DNA of 39,341 nucleotides from Lysobacterales bacterium (GCA_028285525.1 JANQOZ010000080.1:1-39341); one strand, 5' to 3'; positions 8,529-16,772 are shown, counted from the stretch's first letter. The notes: generated from the letters alone by a model not told the origin. Program-made: numbers and translations.

Positions 8529-8630
8529 TCAGTCCCCGTTCCCGCCGCCTTCGTTGTAATCCTTGGTGGCGAAGCCACTGAAGAAGTTGAAGAAGTTCAG
8601 CAGGTCGAACCAGAAGGTTTCTCTTTTCAT
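8529..8630 (-). CDS. 33-residue Phe-rich peptide, copy 2 of 4 in transcript order
   Basis: Same 33 residues as the other copies, again with only silent differences (for example GAT at codon 24). AAGGA lies 8 nt before the ATG and the stop is TGA. The stop-codon hairpin pairs GGACTG with CAGTTC through one G-U wobble. The repeat period to the neighbouring copies is 161 and 165 bp. Function unknown; context points to the DUF6502 regulator just upstream. Confidence 0.85.
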   Translation of the reverse strand: MKRETFWFDLLNFFNFFSGFATKDYNEGGGNGD

Positions 8631-8693
8631 GATGTTTTCCTTGAAATATGAGTTGTGGGTGACCCCAGGATTGGATGCATCAGGACTGGAAAA

Positions 8694-8795
8694 TCAGTCC
8701 CCGTTCCCGCCGCCTTCGTTGTAGTCCTTGGTGGCGAAGCCACTGAAGAAATTGAAGAAGTTCAGCAGGTCGAACCAGAAAGTTTCTCTTTTCAT
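8694..8795 (-). CDS. 33-residue Phe-rich peptide, copy 1 of 4 in transcript order
   Basis: First peptide gene after the DUF6502 gene, starting 18 bp beyond its stop, so the two are surely co-transcribed. AAAAGGAAAAG provides the ribosome-binding site. The protein is identical to the other three copies; codon 5 is ACT here, against ACA or ACC elsewhere. After the TGA stop, GGACTG/CAGTCC forms a perfect 6-bp hairpin. Identical protein from non-identical DNA is strong evidence for translation and purifying selection. Confidence 0.87.
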   Translation of the reverse strand: MKRETFWFDLLNFFNFFSGFATKDYNEGGGNGD

Positions 8796-8813
8796 TTCTC
8801 TTTTCCTTTTGGG

Positions 8814-9626
8814 TTAATCGTCCCCTCGGACGAAGGTGTACCAGCCCATTCCGATGTCGGTGCCAAAGTCGGCGTTATGCTCGGATTGGGCCTCGAATTG
8901 AGGAAAAACGTCCTTGTTCACGACGAAGTTGGAACGTCTTCCCTCATTACTGAGCGCCTCCAGCGCCGCGGCGATGCGTCGTGGAGGTACGTTGAGCCGC
9001 CCGGCGACCTGCTCGTACATGCGGTCTTCCGGGTTGCAGCGAAGGTTGTGATTGACGGTGGAAAGGTGCTTGGTGACGTTGCGAAACATCGCCAGCGTGC
9101 GTTCGATCATGTCCTCGGGAACCGCGCCGAGCCGTTTCAGCCGGAGATCCCCGTTGGGAAGAACCTCGATGTTGTTGCTGGCTTCCATGTATTCGATGAG
9201 CGCTTTCACCGAATACCCGGTCACCTTGCAGTCTTTGGCCAGCGCTTCGAACGAACCCGGGCCTGAGACCTTCAGGTCTCTCGGACCAGACTCATCGCGC
9301 CAGCGCTCTCCGCGCTGCCACTCGTCCAGTACGCGGGCGACCGGCGACAGACGACCGGAAACCGTGGCGGGCTTTTGCCGCAGATAGGTGCTGACTTTGT
9401 CCCGAGTCAGCCCGGTTTGAAGTCCGATGCTGGTTGCGGTTGCCCGCTCGCCTTCTCGTGTGAGCTTGCGGGCTGCCGCATCCACCATGGCCTTGCGCAT
9501 CAGCGGCTCGAGATCGCTGATCTTCACGCCATGTGCAATTAAAACTTCAGCCAGTTCAGTGAGAAGGTTGCATGTACCCTCCCGAATCTCGGATGAAACC
9601 TCGTAAAACAGGGGAATTGCGCTCAT
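8814..9626 (-). CDS. DUF6502 family protein, probable winged-helix regulator (paralogue 1)
   Basis: 270 residues. The N-terminal half has the layout of DUF6502: a helical segment (LTELAEVLIAHGVKISDLEPLMRKAMVDAAARKL), then a helix-turn-helix at about 61-83 (TATSIGLQTGLTRDKVSTYL), then 'VLDEWQRGERWRDESG', 'GSFEALAKDC' and 'ALIEYMEASNNIEVLPNGDLRL', which look like a second winged-helix unit. The C-terminus has IGMGWYTFV, matching 'VGxGxYxFE' ends in the family and in the two other copies in this window. The ribosome-binding site is CGGAG. It is the first gene of an operon with four peptide genes and is divergent from a peptide-binding lipoprotein gene. I infer transcriptional control of these neighbours; DUF6502 has no established function known to me. 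Confidence 0.8.
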   Translation of the reverse strand: MSAIPLFYEVSSEIREGTCNLLTELAEVLIAHGVKISDLEPLMRKAMVDAAARKLTREGERATATSIGLQTGLTRDKVSTYLRQKPATVSGRLSPVARVLDEWQRGERWRDESGPRDLKVSGPGSFEALAKDCKVTGYSVKALIEYMEASNNIEVLPNGDLRLKRLGAVPEDMIERTLAMFRNVTKHLSTVNHNLRCNPEDRMYEQVAGRLNVPPRRIAAALEALSNEGRRSNFVVNKDVFPQFEAQSEHNADFGTDIGMGWYTFVRGDD

Positions 9627-9639
9627 TTTGGGCTCCGAA

Positions 9640-9804
9640 ATGAAGAAAAAAGTTCAAGTTGGAAGAAAAATAGCATTTGGATGGAAAAAAATCATTCTTT
9701 TCCACGCGGCGGGAAAGAAGTCATATAGTCGGTCGTGCCAGGCGGGAGTGGGGTCAAACAAACCTGCCAGGTACGTTTGGGTTGGGACTGACCTCGAACG
9801 TTAG
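9640..9804 (+). other. Leader region with a possible 54-codon ORF before a terminator
   Basis: On the plus strand, between the divergent DUF6502 and lipoprotein genes, an ATG at 9640 opens a basic 54-residue frame (MKKKVQVGRKIAFGWKKIIL...) whose TAG (9802-9804) lies 2 nt before a strong terminator stem. The same interval can fold a GGTCA/TGACC stem enclosing CAAAC/GTTTG. It may be a leader peptide, an attenuator or a small RNA. Without a clear ribosome-binding site the ORF itself is doubtful. Confidence 0.3.
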
Positions 9805-9806
9805 AA

Positions 9807-9841
9807 GCGGGTGGCGCCCGGAGCCACCCGCTTTTTTTTTT
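9807..9841 (+). terminator. Strong plus-strand intrinsic terminator just upstream of the lipoprotein gene
   Basis: Perfect 9-bp stem GCGGGTGGC (9807-9815) / GCCACCCGC (9823-9831), 7-nt loop, then ten T residues (9832-9841). It ends only 38 bp before the lipoprotein ATG and points towards that gene, so it must end an upstream plus-strand transcript or act as an attenuator in the leader. Confidence 0.9.
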
Positions 9842-9879
9842 GCTTGCCTCGCACCGGGATTCTTTGCTGTTATCTCCCG

Positions 9880-11637
9880 ATGAATTGGTCACTGAGATTG
9901 GGCCGCTGGCTTTTGGTGCTTTGCGTTGCGGGCGCAGGATTGGGGTGCACGGAACAGTCGGTACCCGAGATGACCACACTCAGGGTGGCCTTCAACGGCA
10001 GCACCGACAGCGTTAGGCCCGGATTTCTCCAAACGCGCTATTCCTCCGCGCTGGTTCTGGCGACATACGACACACTTCTCGAGTATCGGTATCTGTCACG
10101 CCCCCTTGAACTGGCGCCGTCGCTGGCGGCGGCAATGCCAGAGGTTTCGGCGGATGGGCGCACGGTTACGGTCCGCCTGAAACCCGGCATCAGGTTTTCT
10201 GACGATCCGGTATTTCCGGACGGAAATGGCCGGGTGGTGACCGCGGATGACGTGGCGTACTCGGTGCTGCGCCACTTCGATCCGGCCATCGCGGCCCGCC
10301 GCAGCGACCTCTGGCGCGATCTCATCAGCGGGATCAAAGACTGGCAGGGGGATTACGATCACCCGCCTGCCGGAATTCAGGTTCTCGACGAGCTGACAAT
10401 CCAGTTTCAGCTCACCGCTCGATCGCCAAAATTTCTGCATACGCTGGCCAACCCGGCCTCCGCAATCGTTCCGCGCGAAGCCGAAGCGGCCTACGGTGAG
10501 GAGCTGGCACGGCGCACCGTCGGCACCGGCCCGTATCAGCTCGCGTCGCTGGATGAAACCGGTGCGGTGTTGATCCGAAACCCCAACTACCGCGAGCGCC
10601 GTTTTTCTCTTGAGGAGGCGGGCTTCGATCCGACCCGCCATGATCCAAGAATCGCAGACCTGGAGGGGCGTCTACTCCCCTTGCTGGACCGAGTTGAGGT
10701 GAGCTTTATCAGTGACATGACCAGCCGCTGGCTGGCGTTCAGCAACGGTGAGCTCGATATCGTACCGCTGAATGAAAAAGCACTGACCGGGCTTCTCCAG
10801 TCGGGTTCAAACACGCAGCTCCAGCTCGAACACGCGAAGCGTTTCACGCTACACGTTTCCGCGGGCAACGAAGTGATCCTGATTCGGGTAAAAATGGATG
10901 ACAAAACGTTGGGCCTGCACCCCGACCGCGAAACCAATCAGCGCAACGCTGAGCTCCGCTGCGCAATCCGCGACTCGCTCAACTGGTCGGACCGGAATGC
11001 GGCGTTTTTTGAGGGCAGGGCGTTGGAGTTTCAGGGAGTGGTCGCGCCGGCGTTGCCGGAATACCGAGACGTAACGCGACCAGTCAGATCTGCAGCTTCG
11101 CTGGGAGCTAGCTTTCAAGCCGAAGACTTGCCCATCATCACGTACGGGTTCACGAGCGGAGCAACGAACCAGAACAACTATGAACAGTTTCGCAGCCACC
11201 TGATCGCTGCCGGTTTTCCAGCAGACAAGATTCAGCCGGTCCGCTACAGCTCGTTCGGCGAGTTCCTCAACGGCACCCGAAGCGGCAAGCACTTGGTTTC
11301 CAATATCAGCTGGACGCTGAACTACCCTGATGCCGAAAACAACCTGCAGCTTTTCTACGGACCCAACAGCGATCCAGGTGTCAATCTGGGCAACTACCGC
11401 AGCGAACGATTCGATGAGCTGTTTAAACGGGTCAACCAGACCGCCCCGTCACCCGAGCGAACAGCATTGGTCGAAGACATGAACGCGCTGCTGTGGGAGG
11501 ACTGCGCCTACTTCGGCAGCCTGAGCCCAAGGGGCCTGTTGATGAGCCAGAAACAGGTGATCGGCATGCCCGACCATACGTCGACGATAGTTGGACGACA
11601 TTATGCGTTCCTCAGCAAAGTGTCGTTCGTACAATAG
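9880..11637 (+). CDS. Lipoprotein, ABC peptide-transporter substrate-binding family (SBP_bac_5), orphan copy 1
   Basis: The start is set at the ATG at 9880, which gives a lipoprotein signal MNWSLRLGRWLLVLCVAGAGLGC with the lipobox AGLGC; the longer frame from 9811 would run through the terminator. The protein (585 residues) has the features of family-5 extracellular solute-binding proteins of Dpp/Opp type: 'LVLATYDTLLEY', 'VTVRLKPGIRFSDD', 'VVTADDVAYSVLRHFD', 'TVGTGPYQLASLDETG' and 'NNLQLFYGPN'. No permease or ATPase gene is nearby, so it may serve as a peptide sensor, scavenger or chaperone on the periplasmic face of the membrane. It is divergent from DUF6502 paralogue 1 and paralogous, with equal length, to the lipoprotein at 30858-32615. 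The ribosome-binding site is poor. Confidence 0.85.
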   Translation: MNWSLRLGRWLLVLCVAGAGLGCTEQSVPEMTTLRVAFNGSTDSVRPGFLQTRYSSALVLATYDTLLEYRYLSRPLELAPSLAAAMPEVSADGRTVTVRLKPGIRFSDDPVFPDGNGRVVTADDVAYSVLRHFDPAIAARRSDLWRDLISGIKDWQGDYDHPPAGIQVLDELTIQFQLTARSPKFLHTLANPASAIVPREAEAAYGEELARRTVGTGPYQLASLDETGAVLIRNPNYRERRFSLEEAGFDPTRHDPRIADLEGRLLPLLDRVEVSFISDMTSRWLAFSNGELDIVPLNEKALTGLLQSGSNTQLQLEHAKRFTLHVSAGNEVILIRVKMDDKTLGLHPDRETNQRNAELRCAIRDSLNWSDRNAAFFEGRALEFQGVVAPALPEYRDVTRPVRSAASLGASFQAEDLPIITYGFTSGATNQNNYEQFRSHLIAAGFPADKIQPVRYSSFGEFLNGTRSGKHLVSNISWTLNYPDAENNLQLFYGPNSDPGVNLGNYRSERFDELFKRVNQTAPSPERTALVEDMNALLWEDCAYFGSLSPRGLLMSQKQVIGMPDHTSTIVGRHYAFLSKVSFVQ

Positions 11638-11649
11638 GGTGTGCTCTGG

Positions 11650-11905
11650 CTTGGAGACGCTGCGCTCAATCCCCAGATAGGCCGTCTCAGGAACGTCCAC
11701 GTTGCCTGCATTGGCGTCCAATGCGCCAGCTACGAGACCAGGCGCACCATCGCCATTCAGAAACCCTGCACCTGATACGCTGAAACCCGATTGATCACGG
11801 GCGTCCGCTCCGTTGATCACGAATCCGTTGTCGTCCAGCGTGTCTAATTTGACCGCCGTGTCGTCTGATTTTCTGGATATGACGACCTGTTTTTGGTGAT
11901 GGCCG
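11650..11905 (-). pseudogene. FG-GAP (integrin-alpha-like) repeat fragment
   Basis: The minus-strand frame reads VVISRKSDDTAVKLDTLDD, then NGFVINGADARDQSGFSVSG, AGFLNGDGAPGLVAGALDAN. This lines up with one full unit of the FG-GAP protein at 25389-27374 (VVFGK-x-D-x-x-x-VDL, GFRINGADAEDESGGSVS, GDVNGDGLTDVVVGAF). The calcium-loop pattern D-x-N-G-D-G-x-x-D is broken (FLNGDGAPG). The fragment has no signal peptide or other repeats and lies end-to-end with the lipoprotein gene. It is a remnant of a once larger gene. It occupies most of the 430-bp gap 11638-12067. Confidence 0.75.
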
Positions 11906-12067
11906 TTCAGCCTAACCGGGACGATGCGGGACTAAGGTAGAAGAGAAGAAAATTAAACGTTTGATAACATCGGGAGGAATCACTTGACGCGGCATGGGCG
12001 TTCTAGTGCTAAATAAGTGACATTGTTAGGCCACTGATTCGAAGGTCATTGCGGTGAGGCAATTCAC

Positions 12068-12928
12068 ATGGCGAAAGAGAATTGGACGCGATTTACAGCT
12101 GGGCAAAACCGGCTGTATTCAACAGCAGAAAAAAAGAGTCTGACGCGTCGCCTGTTGGCAAAAAAGGATCAGATTGCGTGGTCCAAGGTGCATGATGTCC
12201 CTGAAGTGGCTGGGCAGATTCCCAGTCGCCGAACCCTTTATCGTCTGTTCAAAAACCCGAATGGGACGAAAATTCGCGATTCGACGGCTCGCCAGATTGA
12301 AAACCTTTTGTCGTTGCTTGAGACCCATGACGCCGATGTGGCCCCAAAACTCGCGTTGACTCGAAACGTGGCCGCCGGCATGCGCCAGATCACAGGAACG
12401 ACCCGAGCTGCGAGTCTGGCCTTTCTTGACGCACACGAGGGGTGTTTCAAGTGCATACGATTAACAACCACCTCAAGGGAAATCCTCGTTACACATCTCC
12501 GCATCTACAAGCAAACCGGTGGGGCTATCGGATTTGTTCACATAGAAGCCATCCCCGACGAGGCAAACGCGTTACCTGATCGCCCCCACCGTATCATTGA
12601 GCACAGGGGTTTCGTGCTGCTGAAAGAGAGGGTCGCGTTTTTTCTTTCCGCCTATCCAGCGCCCAGGCAGCTGACATTTTTGACTTCCACAAACAAAACG
12701 ACGCCAGCAATGAGTGGCATCCTGCTGACGCAGGACGCCATCTGGGGGCGGCCATTCGCAGCAAGAGTATTCGCGTCAAAGTGTCCAAACCTCAAGGAAG
12801 ATCAATTGATCGGCAACGAGGAATACGGTCTGTTTTCATTGGATGACCCAGGATATGGGTCATATCTGCCGTACATCAAAAATGCGCCAAGCGCTAACTC
12901 AGTACTGTTTCCCGAGACAAACATCTGA
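12068..12928 (+). CDS. Unrecognised protein with a possible N-terminal helix-turn-helix
   Basis: 286 residues starting with an ATG at 12068 behind a GAGG 8 nt upstream. I do not recognise a family. The first 90 or so residues are basic and helical, with a segment VAGQIPSRRTLYRLFKNPNG followed by KIRDSTARQIENLLSLLE that could be an XRE-like helix-turn-helix. The rest (about 110-286) is mixed alpha/beta with no signal peptide or membrane segment, containing HLRIYKQTGGAIGFVHIEAI, HRGFVLLKERVAFFLSAY and GILLTQDAIWGRPFAARVF, possibly a ligand-sensing domain. It stands alone, with FG-GAP debris before it and a gene-free stretch after it. A cytoplasmic regulator is a guess only. Confidence 0.65.
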   Translation: MAKENWTRFTAGQNRLYSTAEKKSLTRRLLAKKDQIAWSKVHDVPEVAGQIPSRRTLYRLFKNPNGTKIRDSTARQIENLLSLLETHDADVAPKLALTRNVAAGMRQITGTTRAASLAFLDAHEGCFKCIRLTTTSREILVTHLRIYKQTGGAIGFVHIEAIPDEANALPDRPHRIIEHRGFVLLKERVAFFLSAYPAPRQLTFLTSTNKTTPAMSGILLTQDAIWGRPFAARVFASKCPNLKEDQLIGNEEYGLFSLDDPGYGSYLPYIKNAPSANSVLFPETNI

Positions 12929-13599
12929 GAACCAGAGCCCGAGCGCGGAACGGCAATCCTGACATGTCGTAGCGCTAAAACCTCGTTCCAGAGATGAGCG
13001 TCTCGACTGAAACCGCTCGAAAAAGTCTGTTTGAGCAGCACGAAGATATTCCCATAACAGTGCTATTTGCGCGCCATATTTGTGCCATTAAATCCGCGCA
13101 TCGCACCAACGACGCAGACAGGTCTGTTCGAGATTCTTCACTCATGGCGCTGCCAATCGATGCTCAATTCACATACACCCGACCAGCACCTGCCTTCCTT
13201 ACGTCAATCAATGCCTTATTACTCAACTAGATAGACGCCTCTGCGCCAGCCAGATGTGAACGGGCGCTGTGGATTGCGATCAGCCCGGAGACTCTTTTTG
13301 GAAGGTGGCACGGCAAAGTTGCTCTCAAATAGGAGTGCACGGGGAAGCGGGAAACTACCGTTGACAACGGGCAATTTCGTATGGCATTTCTCCCGCGGGT
13401 GGTGCGGGATCAGACGGCAGTACATGCCGCGATTGAGCGGCTTCGGATGGACCATGCGGAGACTATTGGGGATGAACGTCTCCGGAAGAACCCACCGAGG
13501 CCGGTTTGATCGACAAAGTGAAGAACTCAAGGTCGCATTGGCTCATAAGAGCGCGTCGGTCGAGTTCCAACAAATTGAACCATCTCCGGGAGACCTAAC
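12929..13599. other. Gap of about 670 bp with probable gene debris
   Basis: No confident gene. In one plus-strand frame, RALWIAISPETLFGRWHGKV (about 13263-13325) is interrupted by a TAG at 13330-13332 and continues as VDNGQFRMAFLPRVVRDQTA and HAAIERLRMDHAETIGDERL to a stop at 13507-13509. This reads more like real protein than chance, so a degraded gene with an in-frame stop is possible. I cannot name it. A 78-codon frame at 12994-13230 has no recognisable content. Confidence 0.35.
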
Positions 13600-14763
13600 G
13601 TGCGAATCGACAACGCGCTGTTCCTAAGAATTGCGCGAAACATACAGTTTGTTTTGGCTGGTGCTGCTTTGCTGGCCGCTGGTGTTGCCATCGCCGCCAC
13701 ACTTTTTCACCAGGCAAACGCATTAAATACAACCTATGACACGGAGGCGGTCCCGCCACCTTACGAGACCAAGGGCATAAGCCTGAACGCTGATATTGTC
13801 CGCAGACGTTTGCGTCCCCCAAGCAGCGTCTCCTTCATCCCAACGCGCAACCCAGTTTCCGGAACAGTAGAAGAGGGGGACTTCTTGGGCGCTTTCGCGA
13901 TGGAGACGGCAAACAAGCCAGCGTCTTTCCCTGACGATATTCGAATCATTGGTGGTAAAGACGGAAACTCGTTTGAACGACGTGAGTATCCATCGAGCGG
14001 CCAAACAGGCTTGACCTACACGGCAGAACTCGCGGAGGAAATCAACGCGGCGATCGCCGCAGGGACGGACCCCTATCGTCGGTCTTTTGAGATCACTGTG
14101 CTCGCTTACGACGAGTACAAAAACCGTTCAGCGCCGACTGAAGTCCGCTTCAGCACTTCCTTTACCGCCAGCGCAACGCCGCAGCGGGTGGTAACCAACA
14201 ATCAGGGGTCTTTAGCAAGCCCCCTGTGGTCTCTTGCATACAAACTTGCTGTTGCTGTTGATGCTGAAGGCACGCGAAACAGGATTGATCTATTGGAGCA
14301 GATTGAGGAGCAACTCAAGGGCTGCAAGGTCAATGATCGACAAAAGTATCTGGACAAAACTGAAGAGACCTTTGAAGTAGAAAAAGCTTCTGTAACGGCA
14401 GATAACGTTGGTGCGTTCCTGGCTGGAGTCTGTGAGGCATGGAAAACAGCACTAAAGTCTGAGGAAGCAAAGCGCCGTGCGAGGCAGTCTGAGATTAACG
14501 GCGCCGAGGCCCGAAACGCGAGAAACGCGCGGGAGATGCAATCGCGAGTTGCGGCCGCGAAACTGAAAAGGAACGCATCCGCTGTCTTCATCGCGTCGTC
14601 GCTCTTCGCCTTTGTGGTAATTGTGCTTGTACTGGCGTTTCTCGCTCTTGAAAACCACTCCCGGTCAATCCGTATGGCGGTCGTCTCTATGGCCAAGTCT
14701 GAATCGAAAGACCGAGACCACACTTTCGACGATGCGAATGATGGAGGCGAAAATGCGTCCTAA
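13600..14763 (+). CDS. Unrecognised two-TM membrane protein with coiled coil
   Basis: 387 residues from a GTG at 13600, supported by CGGGAG 7 nt upstream; the first helix then follows directly. There is a membrane helix at about residues 14-35 (FVLAGAALLAAGVAIAATLF), a large presumably periplasmic region (with 'SVSFIPTRNPVSGTVEEGDF' and 'DPYRRSFEITVLAYDEY'), an Ala/Arg/Glu-rich coiled coil (about 285-325; EEAKRRARQSEINGAEARNA), and a second helix at about 326-350, then a charged cytoplasmic tail. I recognise no family. Its stop overlaps the next start by 11 bp, so the two proteins are co-expressed and may form an envelope complex. Confidence 0.75.
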   Translation: MRIDNALFLRIARNIQFVLAGAALLAAGVAIAATLFHQANALNTTYDTEAVPPPYETKGISLNADIVRRRLRPPSSVSFIPTRNPVSGTVEEGDFLGAFAMETANKPASFPDDIRIIGGKDGNSFERREYPSSGQTGLTYTAELAEEINAAIAAGTDPYRRSFEITVLAYDEYKNRSAPTEVRFSTSFTASATPQRVVTNNQGSLASPLWSLAYKLAVAVDAEGTRNRIDLLEQIEEQLKGCKVNDRQKYLDKTEETFEVEKASVTADNVGAFLAGVCEAWKTALKSEEAKRRARQSEINGAEARNARNAREMQSRVAAAKLKRNASAVFIASSLFAFVVIVLVLAFLALENHSRSIRMAVVSMAKSESKDRDHTFDDANDGGENAS

Positions 14764-15961
14764 GCAGGCCCTTGTCGGGCTGGCTTTCTTTGTCGTTGCC
14801 GCAGGTACAGGCGCAGCAACTATTCCGCCTGAGAGCCTTGCAGACGTAGCGTCCTCCGAGGCTCAAGCCTGTGACGATTTAAGTGCCGAGGACAAGAAGA
14901 ATTTTGCGGACGCGTTGGGAGCGCTCAAGGACCTGGAACTCGTTGCTGCGCAGGATTCGCTAGCCAAACTAGCAGGCAGCGCGCCGAACTCCGTCTGCCG
15001 AAACACCAGTCTTGCATTGGCCAATGCCGCGTTGTTATCGGCAAGGAAGGAATATGTTCCCGCCCTCGACAACATAATGTCGATTAAAAAGAACAGCATC
15101 AGCAGCATTGAAAATGAGAGTGATTGGCTGGCCTATCAATCGGCAAAGCTTAAGGTCGCTGCGTCCGAGGCAGGAGTGAAGTTACGACGGAAATACAAGT
15201 TGAAGAAGGAAGAGCGCGTCGTTCTGGACTATCAGGCATTTCTCGATGGGGCTTTCACTTTTGAGAACCGCGTTAGCCACAACAAACTTGCCTCCGCGTT
15301 GGGCGTAGTAGTGAGAACTGGCTCCCAGCCTTTCATGCAACCCGAAATGTTGATTGATGAGAAAAGGTGGGCCGAGCTCGCGGTCACCATCATGAGAAAA
15401 TCTGACAAGCCAGGATTAGATGTTGACTATCTCTATCTGTCTCTTGCAGCGCGCGCTTTGGGAAAACTGGACGCGGCCCTCGTTTATGCCAACAAGGCTG
15501 TTGAGGTACACAATAAACGCGATGTATACCGTTGTGGCGCCTGGGTTAGCAAAAGCCAGGGAAGAAGATTCAACTACTGCGGACGGTATAAATTACCGCA
15601 GGCGGCGCAGTCTTACGTTGACTCGGTAAGGAAAGCAGAAGCTGACAAAGCTCGGCGGCTGGTCGAAGAAAAGGCGCGCGCTGAGCGGATGGCGCGGCAG
15701 AAAGAAGCAGCCAGGAAAAAAGCGGCAGCACAAGCGGCAGCAAAAGCTGAGCGAATCGAGTCTCTGTCGCGGCAATATCCTGAAGAGTGGGTTCAAGCCA
15801 TTCTGAACAACAAAGTCCTGGTTGGAATGAACGAAGCGGCGGTCGTTGATGCACTGGGCCAGCCCAATAGCAAGGAAAACCTGGGTGGCGACGTACTGTG
15901 GACCTACGGGGAGTTATCCATCATTTTTTCGGCCAGCAAGGTGTCTTTCATCGGCAACTAG
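14753..15961 (+). CDS. Exported protein with coiled coil and BamE/SmpA-like C-terminal segment
   Basis: The start is placed at the ATG at 14753, behind GGAGGCGAAA and overlapping the upstream stop; it gives the signal peptide MRPKQALVGLAFFVVAAGTGAA. The 402-residue product has a helical, TPR-like body (LKDLELVAAQDSLAKLAG, YLYLSLAARALGKLDAALVY), a Lys/Ala/Arg-rich coiled coil (about 300-340; RLVEEKARAERMARQKEAAR), and a C-terminal 46 residues, VGMNEAAVVDALGQPNSKEN...VLWTYG, that resemble the 'GMt-x-x-qV-x-x-llG-x-P' core of BamE/SmpA/OmlA-fold proteins. It is probably periplasmic or outer-membrane-associated and forms a pair with the preceding membrane protein. The role is unknown. Confidence 0.78.
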   Translation: MRPKQALVGLAFFVVAAGTGAATIPPESLADVASSEAQACDDLSAEDKKNFADALGALKDLELVAAQDSLAKLAGSAPNSVCRNTSLALANAALLSARKEYVPALDNIMSIKKNSISSIENESDWLAYQSAKLKVAASEAGVKLRRKYKLKKEERVVLDYQAFLDGAFTFENRVSHNKLASALGVVVRTGSQPFMQPEMLIDEKRWAELAVTIMRKSDKPGLDVDYLYLSLAARALGKLDAALVYANKAVEVHNKRDVYRCGAWVSKSQGRRFNYCGRYKLPQAAQSYVDSVRKAEADKARRLVEEKARAERMARQKEAARKKAAAQAAAKAERIESLSRQYPEEWVQAILNNKVLVGMNEAAVVDALGQPNSKENLGGDVLWTYGELSIIFSASKVSFIGN

Positions 15962-16772
15962 ACTCGGCAGATTCCATAGCAGTTACGGGAACGACATCCG
16001 CAACGGGGCGTGCGAAACGCGATACGACTCCTGCAACGTGACCCTCACAGAGAGACGTTTGTCGCGATTCTGGAGGCTTGGCTTGCTATCTCTCTCAAGC
16101 GTGACTTACGACGGCGCAACGCGAGAGGAGAACATGTATTGCCAAGCTTGTTTGAGCGGACTTGGCGTGTTCAGAAAACGACAAGTCTAAAGTGGACTGA
16201 ATCTGATGAGACGATCTTCGAAATACCTGAATGGTTGAGGTTCTGGAGAGAACCAGCCTTATGACTCAAATATGGCATAGCTTTAGCACTAGAAAGTCTG
16301 GGTCGTGTCAAATAGTGTTTACGCGTTCTTCACATTTTTCTTCAGTTACGAAGCGAGGACGAAAAACTCTGATAGACCTAGGGCGGCCATCCGAAAAATC
16401 TAGAGGCCTTCGGAGTTCCACTCGCGATGGCGGTCCGGCTGGCCGTTGTGCAGTGAGATGAGAAGATGGAGATCGGGGCGATGTATTGAACTATTGGAAT
16501 GGTTAGCGGTGTCGCCGTCATTGCCGCAAGAATTGCGGGAGTATTCCTGGTTCTGCAGTATTTTCGACGTCGCCCCGAGTGCAGGCGAAAGAGCACGCAC
16601 CTGCAGCATGTTAATCCCCAAGCCGGGTACCAGCATTGAATAGATTGGTAACCGGTAATTCGCCTTTTGCATTCCCGAATCGTCGCCCCTGGAGTCCACG
16701 TCAGGCCTTTTCATCAACTGCCGCACACAAATTAGAAAAAGTCGCGCTAACGAAGTACGGAGTCACAATTCT
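15962..16772. other. Gap of about 810 bp without a supported gene
   Basis: Several short frames on both strands overlap here (for example 16010-16264 plus and 16400-16726 minus), but none has a ribosome-binding site, a recognisable domain or consistent coding character. The plus-strand stretch with 'AILEAWLAISLKRDL' is the best candidate for debris. No terminator, RNA gene or repeat was seen. Confidence 0.4.

Larger units (their letters stand above)
8206..8795 (-). repeat. Four-unit tandem array, period about 162 bp
   Basis: Four units of about 161-165 bp, each made of a ribosome-binding site, a 102-bp peptide gene, a stop-codon hairpin and a conserved spacer. Starts are at 8795, 8630, 8469 and 8307 on the minus strand. 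The spacers share ACCCAAT followed by GGGGTCAC. The array arose by tandem duplication, and its coding parts have since diverged only at third codon positions. Confidence 0.92.

Noticed and set aside
8354-8578. 74-codon minus-strand ORF and similar frames across the peptide array
   Set aside because: They run through peptide genes in another frame and exist only because the repeats have no stop there; the 33-residue frame has ribosome-binding sites and only silent variation.
9712-9750. TGGCAC on the minus strand upstream of DUF6502 paralogue 1 as a sigma-54 promoter
   Set aside because: The matching -12 TTGC element is absent at the right spacing.
13256-13627. 123-codon plus-strand ORF
   Set aside because: Its translation has no coding character; a different frame here looks more protein-like but carries an internal stop, so I list the gap as debris.
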